The position numbers and the translations under genes were made by a program. Positions 1 through 8,671 of a DNA stretch of 64,000 nucleotides are shown here, one piece after another (the first letter of the stretch is position 1; every line of letters starts with the position of its first letter). This DNA comes from Methylotenera versatilis 7 (GTDB lineage: Bacteria; Pseudomonadota; Gammaproteobacteria; Burkholderiales; Methylophilaceae): contig NZ_JUGF01000002.1 in the NCBI RefSeq assembly GCF_000799165.1, positions 186,001 to 250,000 on the forward strand, written 5' to 3'. The notes under the pieces were generated by a model. That model had not been told where the DNA came from and did not search any database. It saw only the letters and a list, made by a program, of their open reading frames with translations.

Positions 1-282
1 GTAGAAAAACTACGTAGTGCAGACGACGCTGACATGAAATTAAGATATGAGATTGTAAGCGGCGTGGCTCCAGTTGCTGATTACAACGCATTTATGCAAG
101 TAACTGCAGGCCCAGGCGCTGGCGAAAGTACAGTGACATGGGTTGGTCGCTTTTACCGCACTTACAAGCTAAACCCACCAATTCCAGCTGGCCAAGATGA
201 CGCAACAGCCGTAAACTTCATTACAGGTGTTTTCGATGGTGGCTTAGCTAACTTAAAAAAGGTACTTGAAAACTCAAAGTAA
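1..282 (+). CDS. SRPBCC/MxaD-like protein, C-terminal part
   Basis: The open frame runs in from base 1 (VEKLRSADDADMKLRYEIV) to TAA at 280-282, so the N-terminus lies outside the window. The visible 93 residues look like the C-terminal half of a START/SRPBCC domain: beta strands with a conserved TVTWVGRF strand, then the long C-terminal helix ending NLKKVLENSK. This resembles MxaD-type proteins that sit with methanol dehydrogenase genes in methylotrophs; that assignment is from family memory, and no mxa/xox gene is visible here. Just after the stop, the -1 frame continues as a basic, Trp-rich tail (see findings). A strong hairpin terminator follows. Confidence 0.6.
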   Translation, partial: VEKLRSADDADMKLRYEIVSGVAPVADYNAFMQVTAGPGAGESTVTWVGRFYRTYKLNPPIPAGQDDATAVNFITGVFDGGLANLKKVLENSK

Positions 283-359
283 CTGGCCAGGAAGCTGGCG
301 CAACAAAAAAACCGTGGTGGAAATTTTGGTAATCTAAATATCTTAATTGAGCCACACAC

Positions 360-396
360 AAGGGATTGTAAGTTGAACTTACAATCCCTTTTTATT
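360..396 (+). terminator. Rho-independent terminator after the SRPBCC gene
   Basis: A 12-bp perfect stem (AGGGATTGTAAG / CTTACAATCCCT, 361-372 and 378-389) with a 5-nt loop is followed by a T-rich run. It ends the upstream gene and insulates pilA. Confidence 0.85.
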
Positions 397-660
397 ACAT
401 CTCGTTTTCATCATTAATATGGATGATGTTATTCACTAAGCTTTAGTGATGTGCTTCTAGTACACTGCGCTAACACTATAAATCGCCAATAATTCAATTA
501 AAGCAAGTGACGAATTTGACAAATACTGACACTTTTTGTCACACCGCATTTCTTAAAGCTTAACTAAATATTGGACTTAAACTTATCAAATATCTGCAAA
601 ATTACAACTTAAAATTACTTATCATATACAAATCATATAGTTAACAAGAAAATCCTTTAA
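397..660. promoter_or_regulatory. pilA upstream regulatory region with TGTC/GACA motifs
   Basis: This stretch between the terminator and the pilA core promoter has no gene. It is very A/T rich. Three TGTC motifs, or their complement GACA, lie close together at 518-521, 528-531 and 537-540. PilR of Pseudomonas is reported to bind repeated (C/G)TGTC elements upstream of sigma-54 pilin promoters, so these may be activator sites. Their distance of about 120 bp from the -24 element fits an enhancer. The function is inferred. Confidence 0.35.
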
Positions 661-678
661 TTGGCACAGCAGTTGCTA
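661..678 (+). promoter_or_regulatory. sigma-54 (RpoN) promoter of pilA
   Basis: TTGGCACAGCAGTTGCTA matches the sigma-54 consensus TGGCAC-N5-TTGCW, with exactly 10 nt between the -24 GG (663-664) and the -12 GC (675-676). Transcription should start near 688, giving a leader of about 78 nt before the pilA start codon. Type IV pilin genes are classically RpoN/PilSR dependent, which agrees with the gene downstream. Confidence 0.85.
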
Positions 679-765
679 ATACCTTTTCAAGCACTGGTAA
701 CAATTACTAACGCAGTGTTTTATTATTCGGTGTAAGCAACTTAAAATTTATTAAAGGGGATTTAT

Positions 766-1179
766 ATGAACATGAAACAAGTACAAAAAGGTTTTACCTT
801 AATCGAGTTAATGATTGTGGTAGCAATTATCGGTATTTTGGCTGCAATTGCGATTCCAGCTTATTCTGACTATACTGCAAAATCGAAAGTGACTGCTGCT
901 TTAGCTGAGGTTTCTGGTTTAAAAACTAAAATTGAAGTATTACTAAACGAAGGCGAAACCCCTGCATTTGGTGCTGGCGCAAACCTTGGTGACAATACTT
1001 CGACTGCAAACTGCACATTAACATATGCTGCTGGTGTTCTAACATGTACATTAGCAAATGAACCTGCACAAATTACTGGTAGTACAGTAGTATTAACTCG
1101 CGCAAACGAAGGTGAATGGGGTTGTACATTAACAGGTGGTGCTAACGTTGCAAAATATGCACCTAAAGGTTGTATCTAA
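766..1179 (+). CDS. pilA: Type IV major pilin
   Basis: A 137-residue type IVa prepilin, the structural subunit of the pilus fibre used for twitching, adhesion and DNA uptake. A short basic leader of nine residues ends KG and is followed by [20 protein letters not shown], the class III signal. PilD should cleave after Gly9 and methylate Phe10; Glu14 is the conserved Glu5 of the mature protein. Four cysteines (83, 94, 120, 136) are present; the last pair fits the C-terminal disulfide D-loop. AAAGGGG at about 753-759 serves as ribosome binding site for the ATG at 766. It stands alone with its own promoter and terminator; the assembly genes pilB and pilC are 14 kb away. Confidence 0.95.
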   Translation: MNMKQVQKGFTLIELMIVVAIIGILAAIAIPAYSDYTAKSKVTAALAEVSGLKTKIEVLLNEGETPAFGAGANLGDNTSTANCTLTYAAGVLTCTLANEPAQITGSTVVLTRANEGEWGCTLTGGANVAKYAPKGCI

Positions 1180-1190
1180 TTTTTAGAAGT

Positions 1191-1221
1191 AAAAAAGCCC
1201 TTCGATTGAAGGGCTTTTTAA
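1191..1221 (+). terminator. Terminator after pilA
   Basis: AAAAAGCCCTTC and GAAGGGCTTTTT pair around a 4-nt loop and end in a T run. The A-rich left arm means it can also stop the converging minus-strand transcript from the rhodanese gene. Confidence 0.9.
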
Positions 1222-1263
1222 TGCCTGCAACAATTGCATATACTCACTTATGTAACAATCGAA

Positions 1264-2376
1264 TTAATGTCGTTTTGTTCCACCTTCTAACACTTCCGCC
1301 TTTAACCCACACTGCGCAAATATAAATGCGGCCGCACTGCTGCGACGGCCTGTTTGGCAATACACAATATATTCTTTGGCTTTATCTAAACTTTCTGCAA
1401 AAGTACGCAGCTCATGCAATGGTGCATTGATTGCGCCTTCAATATGCTCATGTTTGTATTCGGATGCAAATCGCACGTCTATCCATATTGCGCCTTGATT
1501 CAGCACTTTTTCTTCAGCAGCTTGCCTGCTGATGCTGTTTACAATCGGCGCTTTCAATAGCTCGATAAAATCTACTTTATTTAAACGTAATAATTGACCG
1601 CTGGTTCTCATGGTGACGGTTGCATTACGCTTATTATCAGACGCCAACGCTTCTTCGCCAAAACCTGCTCCAGTTGAAATCTCTGCCAATATAACTGGTG
1701 GCTGACTAATATCCGTTATGCGGCTTACCTCGGCAGTGCCTTGCTGAATGAGATAGTAATAATCGCCTTCTTGCCCTTGTGTAATGATGGTTTGGCCTGC
1801 GGCCACATCAACTGTCGTCATGCGTTTGAACATGGCCTCGATATTGGCGGGTGGCAATCGGCTAAATACGCCATTGTGTACTTTAAACGCATGAAAACTA
1901 TCATCATCCGGTTGCCAGTTGTGTTGTGTAGCATTTGGTCTGGATTTAGTTTGTGCAGGCGGGTATCCAGATAACTGATCCCATGTCATCATAATATCCA
2001 GCAAATCTAAATCGATACGCATAATATCTATGGACGTTAATGCAATAGTATCTTTAATTTTCAAACGCTCGGCATCCAACGGATGTTTGGCGGCATCGGT
2101 GCCTGCACGCAGAATTAATTTCTGACCATTTTCATAGCGAATGCCTAAATCGCCTTTTAGCAAATACAAAGCTTGCATGCTTGCATTCATGCGCGTGGGA
2201 TCCAAGTCCTTACTCACTTGCTCTACAATACACAACGGTGCAAGTTCATCCAAACGGTTGGGTGATAGCCGTGCGATTGGTTCAAAACGTAATAGCGTGG
2301 TTTTGCTTATGGCGTTAGGAGCTGTAGATTGAGGGCTTGCACCCTGATTAGACGACGGGTTATTAATTTGAGTCAT
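1264..2376 (-). CDS. Cyclic nucleotide-binding domain / rhodanese fusion protein
   Basis: A 370-residue soluble protein. Residues 165-275 form a cNMP-binding domain with the phosphate-binding cassette: FGE at 239-241 and Arg250 (KRNATV) are the residues that contact cyclic nucleotide. Residues about 30-130 look like a second, degenerate cNMP-like domain without the cassette. Residues 285-370 are a rhodanese domain with the active-site loop CQTGRR, catalytic Cys340. The C-terminus ends early (EGGTKRH) and lacks the usual final Trp helix. It lies 64 bp downstream of a co-directional class II phosphodiesterase gene, so the two probably form a cyclic-nucleotide circuit. The physiological role of the fusion is unknown to me. 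Confidence 0.85.
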   Translation of the reverse strand: MTQINNPSSNQGASPQSTAPNAISKTTLLRFEPIARLSPNRLDELAPLCIVEQVSKDLDPTRMNASMQALYLLKGDLGIRYENGQKLILRAGTDAAKHPLDAERLKIKDTIALTSIDIMRIDLDLLDIMMTWDQLSGYPPAQTKSRPNATQHNWQPDDDSFHAFKVHNGVFSRLPPANIEAMFKRMTTVDVAAGQTIITQGQEGDYYYLIQQGTAEVSRITDISQPPVILAEISTGAGFGEEALASDNKRNATVTMRTSGQLLRLNKVDFIELLKAPIVNSISRQAAEEKVLNQGAIWIDVRFASEYKHEHIEGAINAPLHELRTFAESLDKAKEYIVYCQTGRRSSAAAFIFAQCGLKAEVLEGGTKRH

Positions 2377-2440
2377 AGGTTTTTTTAATTCATTTTTTCA
2401 ATTAACTTCTTTATAAATACTTAATTTATAAAACAAGTAT

Positions 2441-3211
2441 TTATAGATTAAATATCTGTTGATGCAGCAAGGCTTTACAGTGTTGTGTTTTTGGGTTTGC
2501 CGCAATTTCTTGCATGATCGTGGCATCTTCACCAGGCTTAAGATGCGTAATATAAACCGCTGGATGACTTTGCAAATGCACTAACTCTTCTGCCAAGGTT
2601 GCAGGGCATAAATGCTTAGAAAGCACAGCCAACTCTGCCTCAGCATTACTAAATGCGGTTTCTATAATCAATACTTTTAAGTTACCAATCTGGTTTACAT
2701 CATGCCAGAAATTGGTACTGCCTGCGGTATCGCCAGTAAATACCAGACTATTTTTCCCACTATCAATTTGATAACCAACAGCGGGAATCACATGATTCGC
2801 TGGTACTGCCGTAATGGTTTTACTGTTAATTTTCACCCCATTGCCAACAAAAATTTCGTTGTAGCGTAAAAACGGCGTTGCAGGATCGGGTATTAAATTA
2901 AAATTGGGCCAAATCAGCCAATTAAAAACATGCTGTTTTAGGATATTAATTACTTCGAGTGTGGCATGTACGGTAATAGGTTCAGCGCGCAAACCCATCA
3001 CGGTATCCAGCAGCAATGGAATAGACACGATATGATCTAAATGCGTGTGTGTGACAAAGATATGGTCAATCTTTAATAGTGCTTCTAGCGGCAAATCCCC
3101 CACACCAGTGCCCGCATCGATTAGCACATCATTATCCACCAATAGCGACGTGGTGCGCATTCCAGCGCCAATTCCTCCGCTGCATCCTAATATTTTTATC
3201 TGCATACCCAT
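2441..3211 (-). CDS. Class II 3',5'-cyclic-nucleotide phosphodiesterase (metallo-beta-lactamase fold)
   Basis: A 256-residue hydrolase. The metal motif is HTHLDH (55-60), and the Leu between the His residues is the class II PDE signature (HxHLDH) rather than the plain HxHxDH of other beta-lactamase-fold enzymes. Further metal ligands are seen at TGDTAGS and YITHLKP. The predicted reaction is hydrolysis of cAMP or cGMP to the 5' monophosphate. No signal peptide is visible, so it is probably cytoplasmic. It is first in a two-gene unit with the cNMP-binding/rhodanese gene. RNase Z-like or other beta-lactamase-fold functions are possible but less likely given the signature. Confidence 0.8.
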   Translation of the reverse strand: MGMQIKILGCSGGIGAGMRTTSLLVDNDVLIDAGTGVGDLPLEALLKIDHIFVTHTHLDHIVSIPLLLDTVMGLRAEPITVHATLEVINILKQHVFNWLIWPNFNLIPDPATPFLRYNEIFVGNGVKINSKTITAVPANHVIPAVGYQIDSGKNSLVFTGDTAGSTNFWHDVNQIGNLKVLIIETAFSNAEAELAVLSKHLCPATLAEELVHLQSHPAVYITHLKPGEDATIMQEIAANPKTQHCKALLHQQIFNL

Positions 3212-3492
3212 ATTCTCATTTGCTTTAAAACAGCGTTTAAATTATCTATACGGACAACATGATTTAGCAACATTAAGTACAATAATGCCTAAACCGAGTA
3301 CAAAACGCACGCCATGTTGTTTTAAAAGTGCTGATAAAAATTTAATATTTTAAACATGATGTTTAATTGATTGATTTTAATATATTTTTTACAACCTATA
3401 TAAACGTTAGCATAGCGGATAAAATGTGTGCTGAACAGGCAGATTTATAATGATTAACAAACTTCTGAAAAGTAAAAACGGTATTAAGTAAA

Positions 3493-4149
3493 ATGACTGA
3501 AAAACCAATAGAAATAGCGCCGAATGATCCGATTAACGCAAGTGTCATTTGGCTGCATGGGCTGGGTGCAGATGGCAATGATTTTGTGCCTGTGGTAAAA
3601 ATGCTTAATTTGCCGCATGTGCGCTTTATATTGCCGCACGCGCCCTACCGCAAAGTAACGCGAAACAACGGCTATGAAATGCGCGCCTGGTACGATGTGT
3701 ATGGCTTAACGCCCATTAGCCGCGAAGATGCAATTGGCATTAAAGAAAGCCAATTGCAAATTGAACAATTGATTGCGCAGGAAATCAGCCGCGGCATACC
3801 CACAGAACGGATTGTATTGGCTGGTTTTTCGCAAGGCGGAGCTATTGCTTTACATACTGCGCTTCGTTACACAGAAAAGCTGGCTGGCGTATTAGCACTA
3901 TCGACCTATTTGCCTTTAAGGGATAGTTTAGCCACAGAAAAAACTGATGTGAATCAACAAACGCCTATTTTTATGGCACTTGGTAGTGACGATGCGGTAA
4001 TTTCCCTGGAAACATGCCAAGCATCACTAAACTTATTACAAGCGCAAAACTATCGAATAGATTGGCACGAATACGCGATGGAGCATTCGCTTTGTGCACA
4101 AGAGATAGAGGATATTAAGCAGTTTTTATTAAGCATTTTAAAGGGTTAA
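3493..4149 (+). CDS. Carboxylesterase / phospholipase family alpha/beta hydrolase
   Basis: 218 residues, the normal length for the abhydrolase_2 family (bacterial carboxylesterase II, relatives of acyl-protein thioesterase). Visible are the oxyanion motif WLHGLGADG (20-28), the nucleophile elbow GFSQGG with Ser113, the acidic residue in GSDDAVI (Asp166/167) and His198 in MEHSL. It should cleave short-chain carboxylic esters in the cytoplasm; the natural substrate cannot be deduced. It appears to be a single-gene unit. Confidence 0.88.
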   Translation: MTEKPIEIAPNDPINASVIWLHGLGADGNDFVPVVKMLNLPHVRFILPHAPYRKVTRNNGYEMRAWYDVYGLTPISREDAIGIKESQLQIEQLIAQEISRGIPTERIVLAGFSQGGAIALHTALRYTEKLAGVLALSTYLPLRDSLATEKTDVNQQTPIFMALGSDDAVISLETCQASLNLLQAQNYRIDWHEYAMEHSLCAQEIEDIKQFLLSILKG

Positions 4150-4271
4150 CTTTTTAAAAAGCTGCCCAACAATTGAGTGACTTAAATCGGTTAACCTTTA
4201 GACTAATTGTAAATAAGTGTGCATTTAATTCCGCAACAATCGTTAGATTTGTTAAAATCGCACATTAAATC

Positions 4272-4349
4272 AATGCGTGGATTACCTCCCGGAACCCGTC
4301 CAGAATCAGGCAGTTTAAAATTAAAAGCAAAGATTCACCGACGATTATA
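4272..4349 (+). CDS. Possible 25-residue small ORF upstream of xseB
   Basis: ATG at 4272 opens a 25-codon frame reading MRGLPPGTRPESGSLKLKAK and ending at TAA, 7 bp before xseB. The segment is distinctly more GC-rich than the flanking intergenic DNA. No good Shine-Dalgarno sequence precedes it and I recognise no family. It could be a leader peptide, a structured leader RNA, or chance. Confidence 0.2.
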
Positions 4350-4356
4350 ATTAAAA

Positions 4357-4605
4357 ATGAAGCAATCTAAACCCACTAGCACATCCAATAACGACATCAG
4401 CTTTGAACAGGCGATTGTTGAACTTGAAGCGATTGTTAACCAAATGGAATTGGGCAATTTAGCGCTAGATGATTCTTTTAACGCCTACAAACGCGGCGCC
4501 GAATTACTGCAAATCTGCCAGCAATCTTTAAACAGTGTTGAACAGCAGGTACGCGTGTTAACCGATGCACAGAAATTGGCTGCATTTCTGCCCACTGACG
4601 ATTAA
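4357..4605 (+). CDS. xseB: Exodeoxyribonuclease VII small subunit
   Basis: An 82-residue helical protein with the family core: FEQAIVELEAIVNQME, then LALDDSFNAYKRGAELL and a final helix through QQVRVL. With XseA it forms ExoVII, which degrades single-stranded DNA to acid-soluble oligonucleotides. It sits immediately before ispA and dxs, an arrangement common in Proteobacteria. Confidence 0.93.
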   Translation: MKQSKPTSTSNNDISFEQAIVELEAIVNQMELGNLALDDSFNAYKRGAELLQICQQSLNSVEQQVRVLTDAQKLAAFLPTDD

Positions 4606-4627
4606 CCCAGCGACGACTGATAAAGCC

Positions 4628-5566
4628 ATGACCGAACTTAACTTAGATCAAAAGCAGGATCAAAAAGCAGAGCAAAAAGAGGCGTTTGAGGCTTGGACGG
4701 CCGATCTGCAGGCGCGCATGGAAAATGTATTGGATGCGCACATTCCAAGTGCAGATACATTGCCGACAAAATTGCATGAAGCCATGCGCTACTCTGTTTT
4801 GGGTGGCGGCAAACGTGTTCGTGCGCTATTGGCTTATGCTGCTGGCGAGTTTTGTGGTGCGGAATTAGCTACGATTGATTTACCTGCCGCTTCTGTAGAA
4901 TTAATCCATGCATTTTCACTGGTGCATGATGACATGCCTTGTATGGATGACGATGAACTGCGTCGTGGCAAACTTTCTACACATAAAAAATATGGTGATG
5001 CCATTGCATTGCTAGTCGGTGATGCGTTACAAAGTTTGGCATTTCAACTGATTTCACAGGACAAATTACTTAAAAACGCCACGCAAAAACTGCAAATGCT
5101 GCATGTATTGGCACTTGCCAGCGGTTCACGCGGTATGGCAGGTGGACAAGCCATTGATTTAGAAAGTATTGGCATACCGCTTACGCGCGAAGAGCTGGAA
5201 CAAATGCATATCCATAAAACTGGTGCGCTGATTCGTGCAGCAGCGCTATTAGGTGCATATAGTAGCCATAATGCGAATGAGGACAAAATAAAAGCGATTG
5301 ACCATTTTGCCAAGGCGATTGGCTTAGCTTTTCAAGTAGTCGATGATATTTTAGATGCCGAAGCAGATACGCAAACTTTAGGCAAAACTGCGGGCAAAGA
5401 TGCGCAGCACAATAAATCCACATATGTGACTATTTTAGGTTTGTCTGCTGCCAAGCAACTGGCTTCAGAATTGCATGCAAACGCCATGGCCGCGTTGTCT
5501 TATTATGGTCGCGAGGCCGATTTATTAAGACAATTAGCTCACTTCATTATGCATCGTAGTTTTTAA
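4628..5566 (+). CDS. ispA: Farnesyl diphosphate synthase (polyprenyl synthetase)
   Basis: 312 residues from the ATG at 4628 (MTELNLDQ). The frame is open further upstream to 4565, but that would overlap xseB and adds no family sequence. The first Asp-rich motif is DDMPCMDDD (about 101-109) and the second is [22 protein letters not shown] binds isopentenyl diphosphate. The enzyme condenses DMAPP/GPP with IPP to make farnesyl diphosphate for quinones, undecaprenyl phosphate and hopanoids. It is 26 bp before dxs, so precursor supply and chain elongation are probably co-transcribed. Confidence 0.93.
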   Translation: MTELNLDQKQDQKAEQKEAFEAWTADLQARMENVLDAHIPSADTLPTKLHEAMRYSVLGGGKRVRALLAYAAGEFCGAELATIDLPAASVELIHAFSLVHDDMPCMDDDELRRGKLSTHKKYGDAIALLVGDALQSLAFQLISQDKLLKNATQKLQMLHVLALASGSRGMAGGQAIDLESIGIPLTREELEQMHIHKTGALIRAAALLGAYSSHNANEDKIKAIDHFAKAIGLAFQVVDDILDAEADTQTLGKTAGKDAQHNKSTYVTILGLSAAKQLASELHANAMAALSYYGREADLLRQLAHFIMHRSF

Positions 5567-5592
5567 CTACAGGTCACTTTCGTCATTCCATC

Positions 5593-7467
5593 ATGTTTAA
5601 CCTGTTAGATTCCATTCAATCACCAGAAGATTTGCGCAAGCTAAAGCGTGACGAATTGGCAACTTTGGCCAGCCAACTGCGCACGTTTTTAGTAGAAAGT
5701 GTAGCTAAAACAGGCGGTCATTTAGCTTCTAATTTGGGTGTGGTAGAACTAACTATTGCGCTGCATTATGTGTTTAATACGCCGGATGATCGTTTGGTTT
5801 GGGATGTCGGTCATCAAACCTATCCCCACAAAATACTCACTGGTCGCCGCGAAGCAATGGCGAATCTGCGCAAACCTAACGGCATTGCTGGCTTTCCGCG
5901 CCGCAGCGAAAGTCAATATGATACTTTTGGTACAGGACATTCCAGCACATCAATCTCAGCCGCGTTAGGCATGGCGATTGCCGCCAGACATGCAGGCCTG
6001 GATCGTCGCAGCGTGGCGATTATTGGCGATGGCGCCATGACGGCAGGTATGGCATTTGAGGCGCTTAACAATGCTGGCGATATGGATGCGAACCTGTTGG
6101 TTATTCTGAATGATAACGACATGAGTATTTCTAATAATGTCGGTGCATTGAACAATTATTTAGCACGATTATTATCTGGCCGTCTTTATGATCGCGTGCG
6201 TCAAAGCGGCAAAAAGGTGCTTGGTGTAATGCCGCCGCCAGTAAAAGAATTTGCAAAACGTGCTGAAGAGCACGCCAAGGGCATGGTAACGCCAGGCACG
6301 CTGTTTGAAGAGTTTGGCTTTAATTACATTGGCCCGATTGATGGCCATGATTTGCCAGTGTTGCTAGACACGCTTGCCAACATTCGTGAGCTTAAAGGCA
6401 TGCAGTTTCTGCATGTGGTCACACAAAAAGGCAAAGGTTTTGAACCAGCCGAAGACAATCCGAACAAATATCACGGCGTGAGTAAGTTTGACCCTTGCAA
6501 TGGTGTTTCAACGAGTACTTCCCAATCAAAAACCTATACACAAATATTTGGTGATTGGTTGGTGGATATGGCAGATGCAGACAGCCAATTAGTCGCCATT
6601 ACGCCAGCCATGTGTGATGGTAGCGGACTAAACGCTTTCGCCGAAAAATACCCAGCTCGTTATTTTGATGTGGGTATTGCTGAGCAGCATGCACTGACTT
6701 TTGCCGCAGGTCTGGCTTGCGATGGGCTTAAACCCGTGGTTGCGATTTACAGTACATTTTTGCAGCGCGCTTATGATCAATTGATTCATGATATTGCTTT
6801 GCAAAATCTAAACGTGCTTTTTGCAATTGACCGCGCTGGATTGGTTGGCGCAGATGGCCCAACACACGCTGGTACATTTGACTTAAGTTTTCTACGCTGT
6901 ATTCCCAATATCGTGATTATGGCGCCCAGCAATGAAAACGAATGTCGACAAATGCTCACGACCGGTTATCAGTATAACGGTGTAGCCGCAGTCCGCTATC
7001 CGCGCGGCGCAGGGCAAAATACCAAGATTGATAATACGTTAAGCTCTTTGCCGATTGGCAAAGGTGAAATAGCACGAACAGCAAACGCTAATATTAACCA
7101 AGGTAAAAGAGTCGCCATTCTCAGCTTTGGCAGCATGTTAGCACCCAGCCTGCAGGCAGCAGAAACATTAGATGCAACGGTTGCCAATATGCGTTTTGTG
7201 AAACCGCTTGATACTGCATTAATTCAGCAATTAGCCGATACGCACGACTTAATTGTCACGATAGAAGAAAATGCACTCATGGGCGGTGCTGGCGCAGCGG
7301 TATTAGAGGCAATGCAAACCATGCATCTGCATAATCCAACGCTATGCCTAGGTTTACCGGATAAATTTATTGAGCACGGCGTGCATGAAACCATGCTGGC
7401 AGAATGTGGCTTGGATGCCGCAGGCATTATTAATGCCGTTCAATTAAAGCTCAATATTAAAAGTTAA
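5593..7467 (+). CDS. dxs: 1-deoxy-D-xylulose-5-phosphate synthase
   Basis: 624 residues, full length. The N-terminal transketolase domain has the TPP motif GDGAMTAG (about 145-152) and catalytic His in GGHLASNLG (His43). The central pyrimidine domain has DVGIAEQHA with the conserved Glu, and the C-terminal transketolase domain is intact ([11 protein letters not shown]-like region). It condenses pyruvate and glyceraldehyde-3-phosphate to DXP, the first step of the MEP isoprenoid pathway, also feeding thiamine and pyridoxal synthesis. It is last of xseB-ispA-dxs. I saw no TPP riboswitch before it. Confidence 0.97.
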   Translation: MFNLLDSIQSPEDLRKLKRDELATLASQLRTFLVESVAKTGGHLASNLGVVELTIALHYVFNTPDDRLVWDVGHQTYPHKILTGRREAMANLRKPNGIAGFPRRSESQYDTFGTGHSSTSISAALGMAIAARHAGLDRRSVAIIGDGAMTAGMAFEALNNAGDMDANLLVILNDNDMSISNNVGALNNYLARLLSGRLYDRVRQSGKKVLGVMPPPVKEFAKRAEEHAKGMVTPGTLFEEFGFNYIGPIDGHDLPVLLDTLANIRELKGMQFLHVVTQKGKGFEPAEDNPNKYHGVSKFDPCNGVSTSTSQSKTYTQIFGDWLVDMADADSQLVAITPAMCDGSGLNAFAEKYPARYFDVGIAEQHALTFAAGLACDGLKPVVAIYSTFLQRAYDQLIHDIALQNLNVLFAIDRAGLVGADGPTHAGTFDLSFLRCIPNIVIMAPSNENECRQMLTTGYQYNGVAAVRYPRGAGQNTKIDNTLSSLPIGKGEIARTANANINQGKRVAILSFGSMLAPSLQAAETLDATVANMRFVKPLDTALIQQLADTHDLIVTIEENALMGGAGAAVLEAMQTMHLHNPTLCLGLPDKFIEHGVHETMLAECGLDAAGIINAVQLKLNIKS

Positions 7468-7645
7468 GCTTTTTATTGTGTTAAATCTATTGATTTAATC
7501 GGTTTCATCACAATATCAGCCATATCACTAAATTTAATTAAAAATCGTTTACTCATTTGCGCAAGCGAGTAAACTTAATGTCGAATTTATGTTCAATATT
7601 AGCGTTGTCATTTAACGCTGCGCCAATTTGGAGTACCACTTAACA

Positions 7646-8467
7646 ATGAATATACCTTTACCAGACGTTGCTAGCACAATCATCGAAGACACACAAAACA
7701 TGCCAGATGTGCGCCGCTTAGACATTAACAAAGTGGGCATTAAATCCATTCGCCACCCGGTTGTTGTCAAAGATAAAACCGGTGGTGAACAAAGCACTGT
7801 CGCTGTATTTGATATGTATGTGCACTTGCCGCACAATTTCAAAGGCACGCACATGTCGCGCTTTGTGGAGATTTTAAATACTAATGAACACGCGATCTCA
7901 GTCGAATCGTTTGAAAGCATTGTGCGTGAAATGGTGAAACGGCTTGAAGCGAATTCTGGTTATGTAGAAATGCGCTTTCCCTATTTTGTGAACAAATCTG
8001 CACCAGTTTCTGGCGTTAAAAGTTTGCTGGATTACGATGTGACTTTTATTGGCGAAATTAAAGATGGCAAATTTGATATTACGGTTAAGGTATTGGTGCC
8101 AGTAACCAGCCTTTGCCCATGCAGCAAAAAAATATCGGATTATGGTGCACACAATCAACGCAGCCATGTCACCGTGACCGCACTGGTTAACGACTTTATC
8201 TGGATTGAAGACATTATCAGCATGGTTGAAAAGCAAGCTTCATGCGAGTTGTATGGCTTGCTTAAACGCCCTGATGAAAAACATGTGACTGAGCGCGCCT
8301 ATGATAATCCCAAGTTCGTTGAGGACATGGTGCGTGATGTTGCCACGCAATTAAATAATGAAAAGCGCATTGATAAATACACTGTGGAATCTGAAAATTT
8401 TGAGAGTATCCACAATCATAGTGCATATGCTTTGATTGAAAATGATAAACGAATCAAAAGAGCCTAA
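7646..8467 (+). CDS. folE2: GTP cyclohydrolase IB (FolE2 type)
   Basis: 273 residues from ATG 7646; TTTGGAGT about ten bases upstream serves as ribosome binding site, and an in-frame TTG at 7628 overlaps it. The conserved region [20 protein letters not shown] contains the metal/active-site Cys and the Tyr-Gly-Ala-His-Asn motif of the COG1469 family. The enzyme makes dihydroneopterin triphosphate from GTP, opening folate (tetrahydromethanopterin in methylotrophs) synthesis. It is probably monocistronic. A second copy of its last 21 codons lies 65 bp beyond its stop (see the pseudogene entry). Confidence 0.95.
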   Translation: MNIPLPDVASTIIEDTQNMPDVRRLDINKVGIKSIRHPVVVKDKTGGEQSTVAVFDMYVHLPHNFKGTHMSRFVEILNTNEHAISVESFESIVREMVKRLEANSGYVEMRFPYFVNKSAPVSGVKSLLDYDVTFIGEIKDGKFDITVKVLVPVTSLCPCSKKISDYGAHNQRSHVTVTALVNDFIWIEDIISMVEKQASCELYGLLKRPDEKHVTERAYDNPKFVEDMVRDVATQLNNEKRIDKYTVESENFESIHNHSAYALIENDKRIKRA

Positions 8468-8530
8468 TTGGCAAAATTTCAGTGCAGGCTAACCGTTAGG
8501 TTAAGTGAGCAATAGCGAGCGGCCGAAACT

Positions 8531-8598
8531 AAAATTTTGAGAGTATTCACAACCATAGCGCTTATGCATTGATTGAAAACGATAAGCGAATTAAATAA
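8531..8598 (+). pseudogene. Orphan duplicate of the folE2 3' end
   Basis: Bases 8533-8598 read [21 protein letters not shown]-stop, identical in protein sequence to the folE2 C-terminus encoded at 8396-8458. Eight nucleotides differ over the 21 codons and every one is a silent third-position change. The real gene adds RA before its stop; the copy stops after the Lys. The codon just before the copy is TAA and there is no start, so it is not expressed as a gene. It is best read as the leftover tail of a diverged folE2 allele replaced by recombination. Confidence 0.85.
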
Positions 8599-8612
8599 CT
8601 AAAGAAATACAT

Positions 8613-8642
8613 AAAAAACGGGCTTAATTGCCCGTTTTTTAT
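8613..8642 (+). terminator. Bidirectional terminator after folE2 remnant
   Basis: AAAAAACGGGC and GCCCGTTTTTT form a stem with a TTAATT loop. It lies beyond the duplicated folE2 tail and faces the convergent minus-strand protease gene. Confidence 0.9.
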
Positions 8643-8671
8643 TTGTCAGCGCTCTACTTAACTAGTTGAAT

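Noticed and set aside
3212-3492. ACAACATG/CATGTTGT inverted words in the intergenic region before the esterase
   Set aside because: Arms are short and about 75 bp apart, with no supporting promoter or terminator; chance is sufficient.
4565-4627. Longer N-terminus for ispA from 4565
   Set aside because: It overlaps xseB and encodes nothing like the family; ATG 4628 gives the standard start.
5567-5592. TPP riboswitch before dxs
   Set aside because: Only 26 bp separate ispA and dxs and no THI-box sequence is present.
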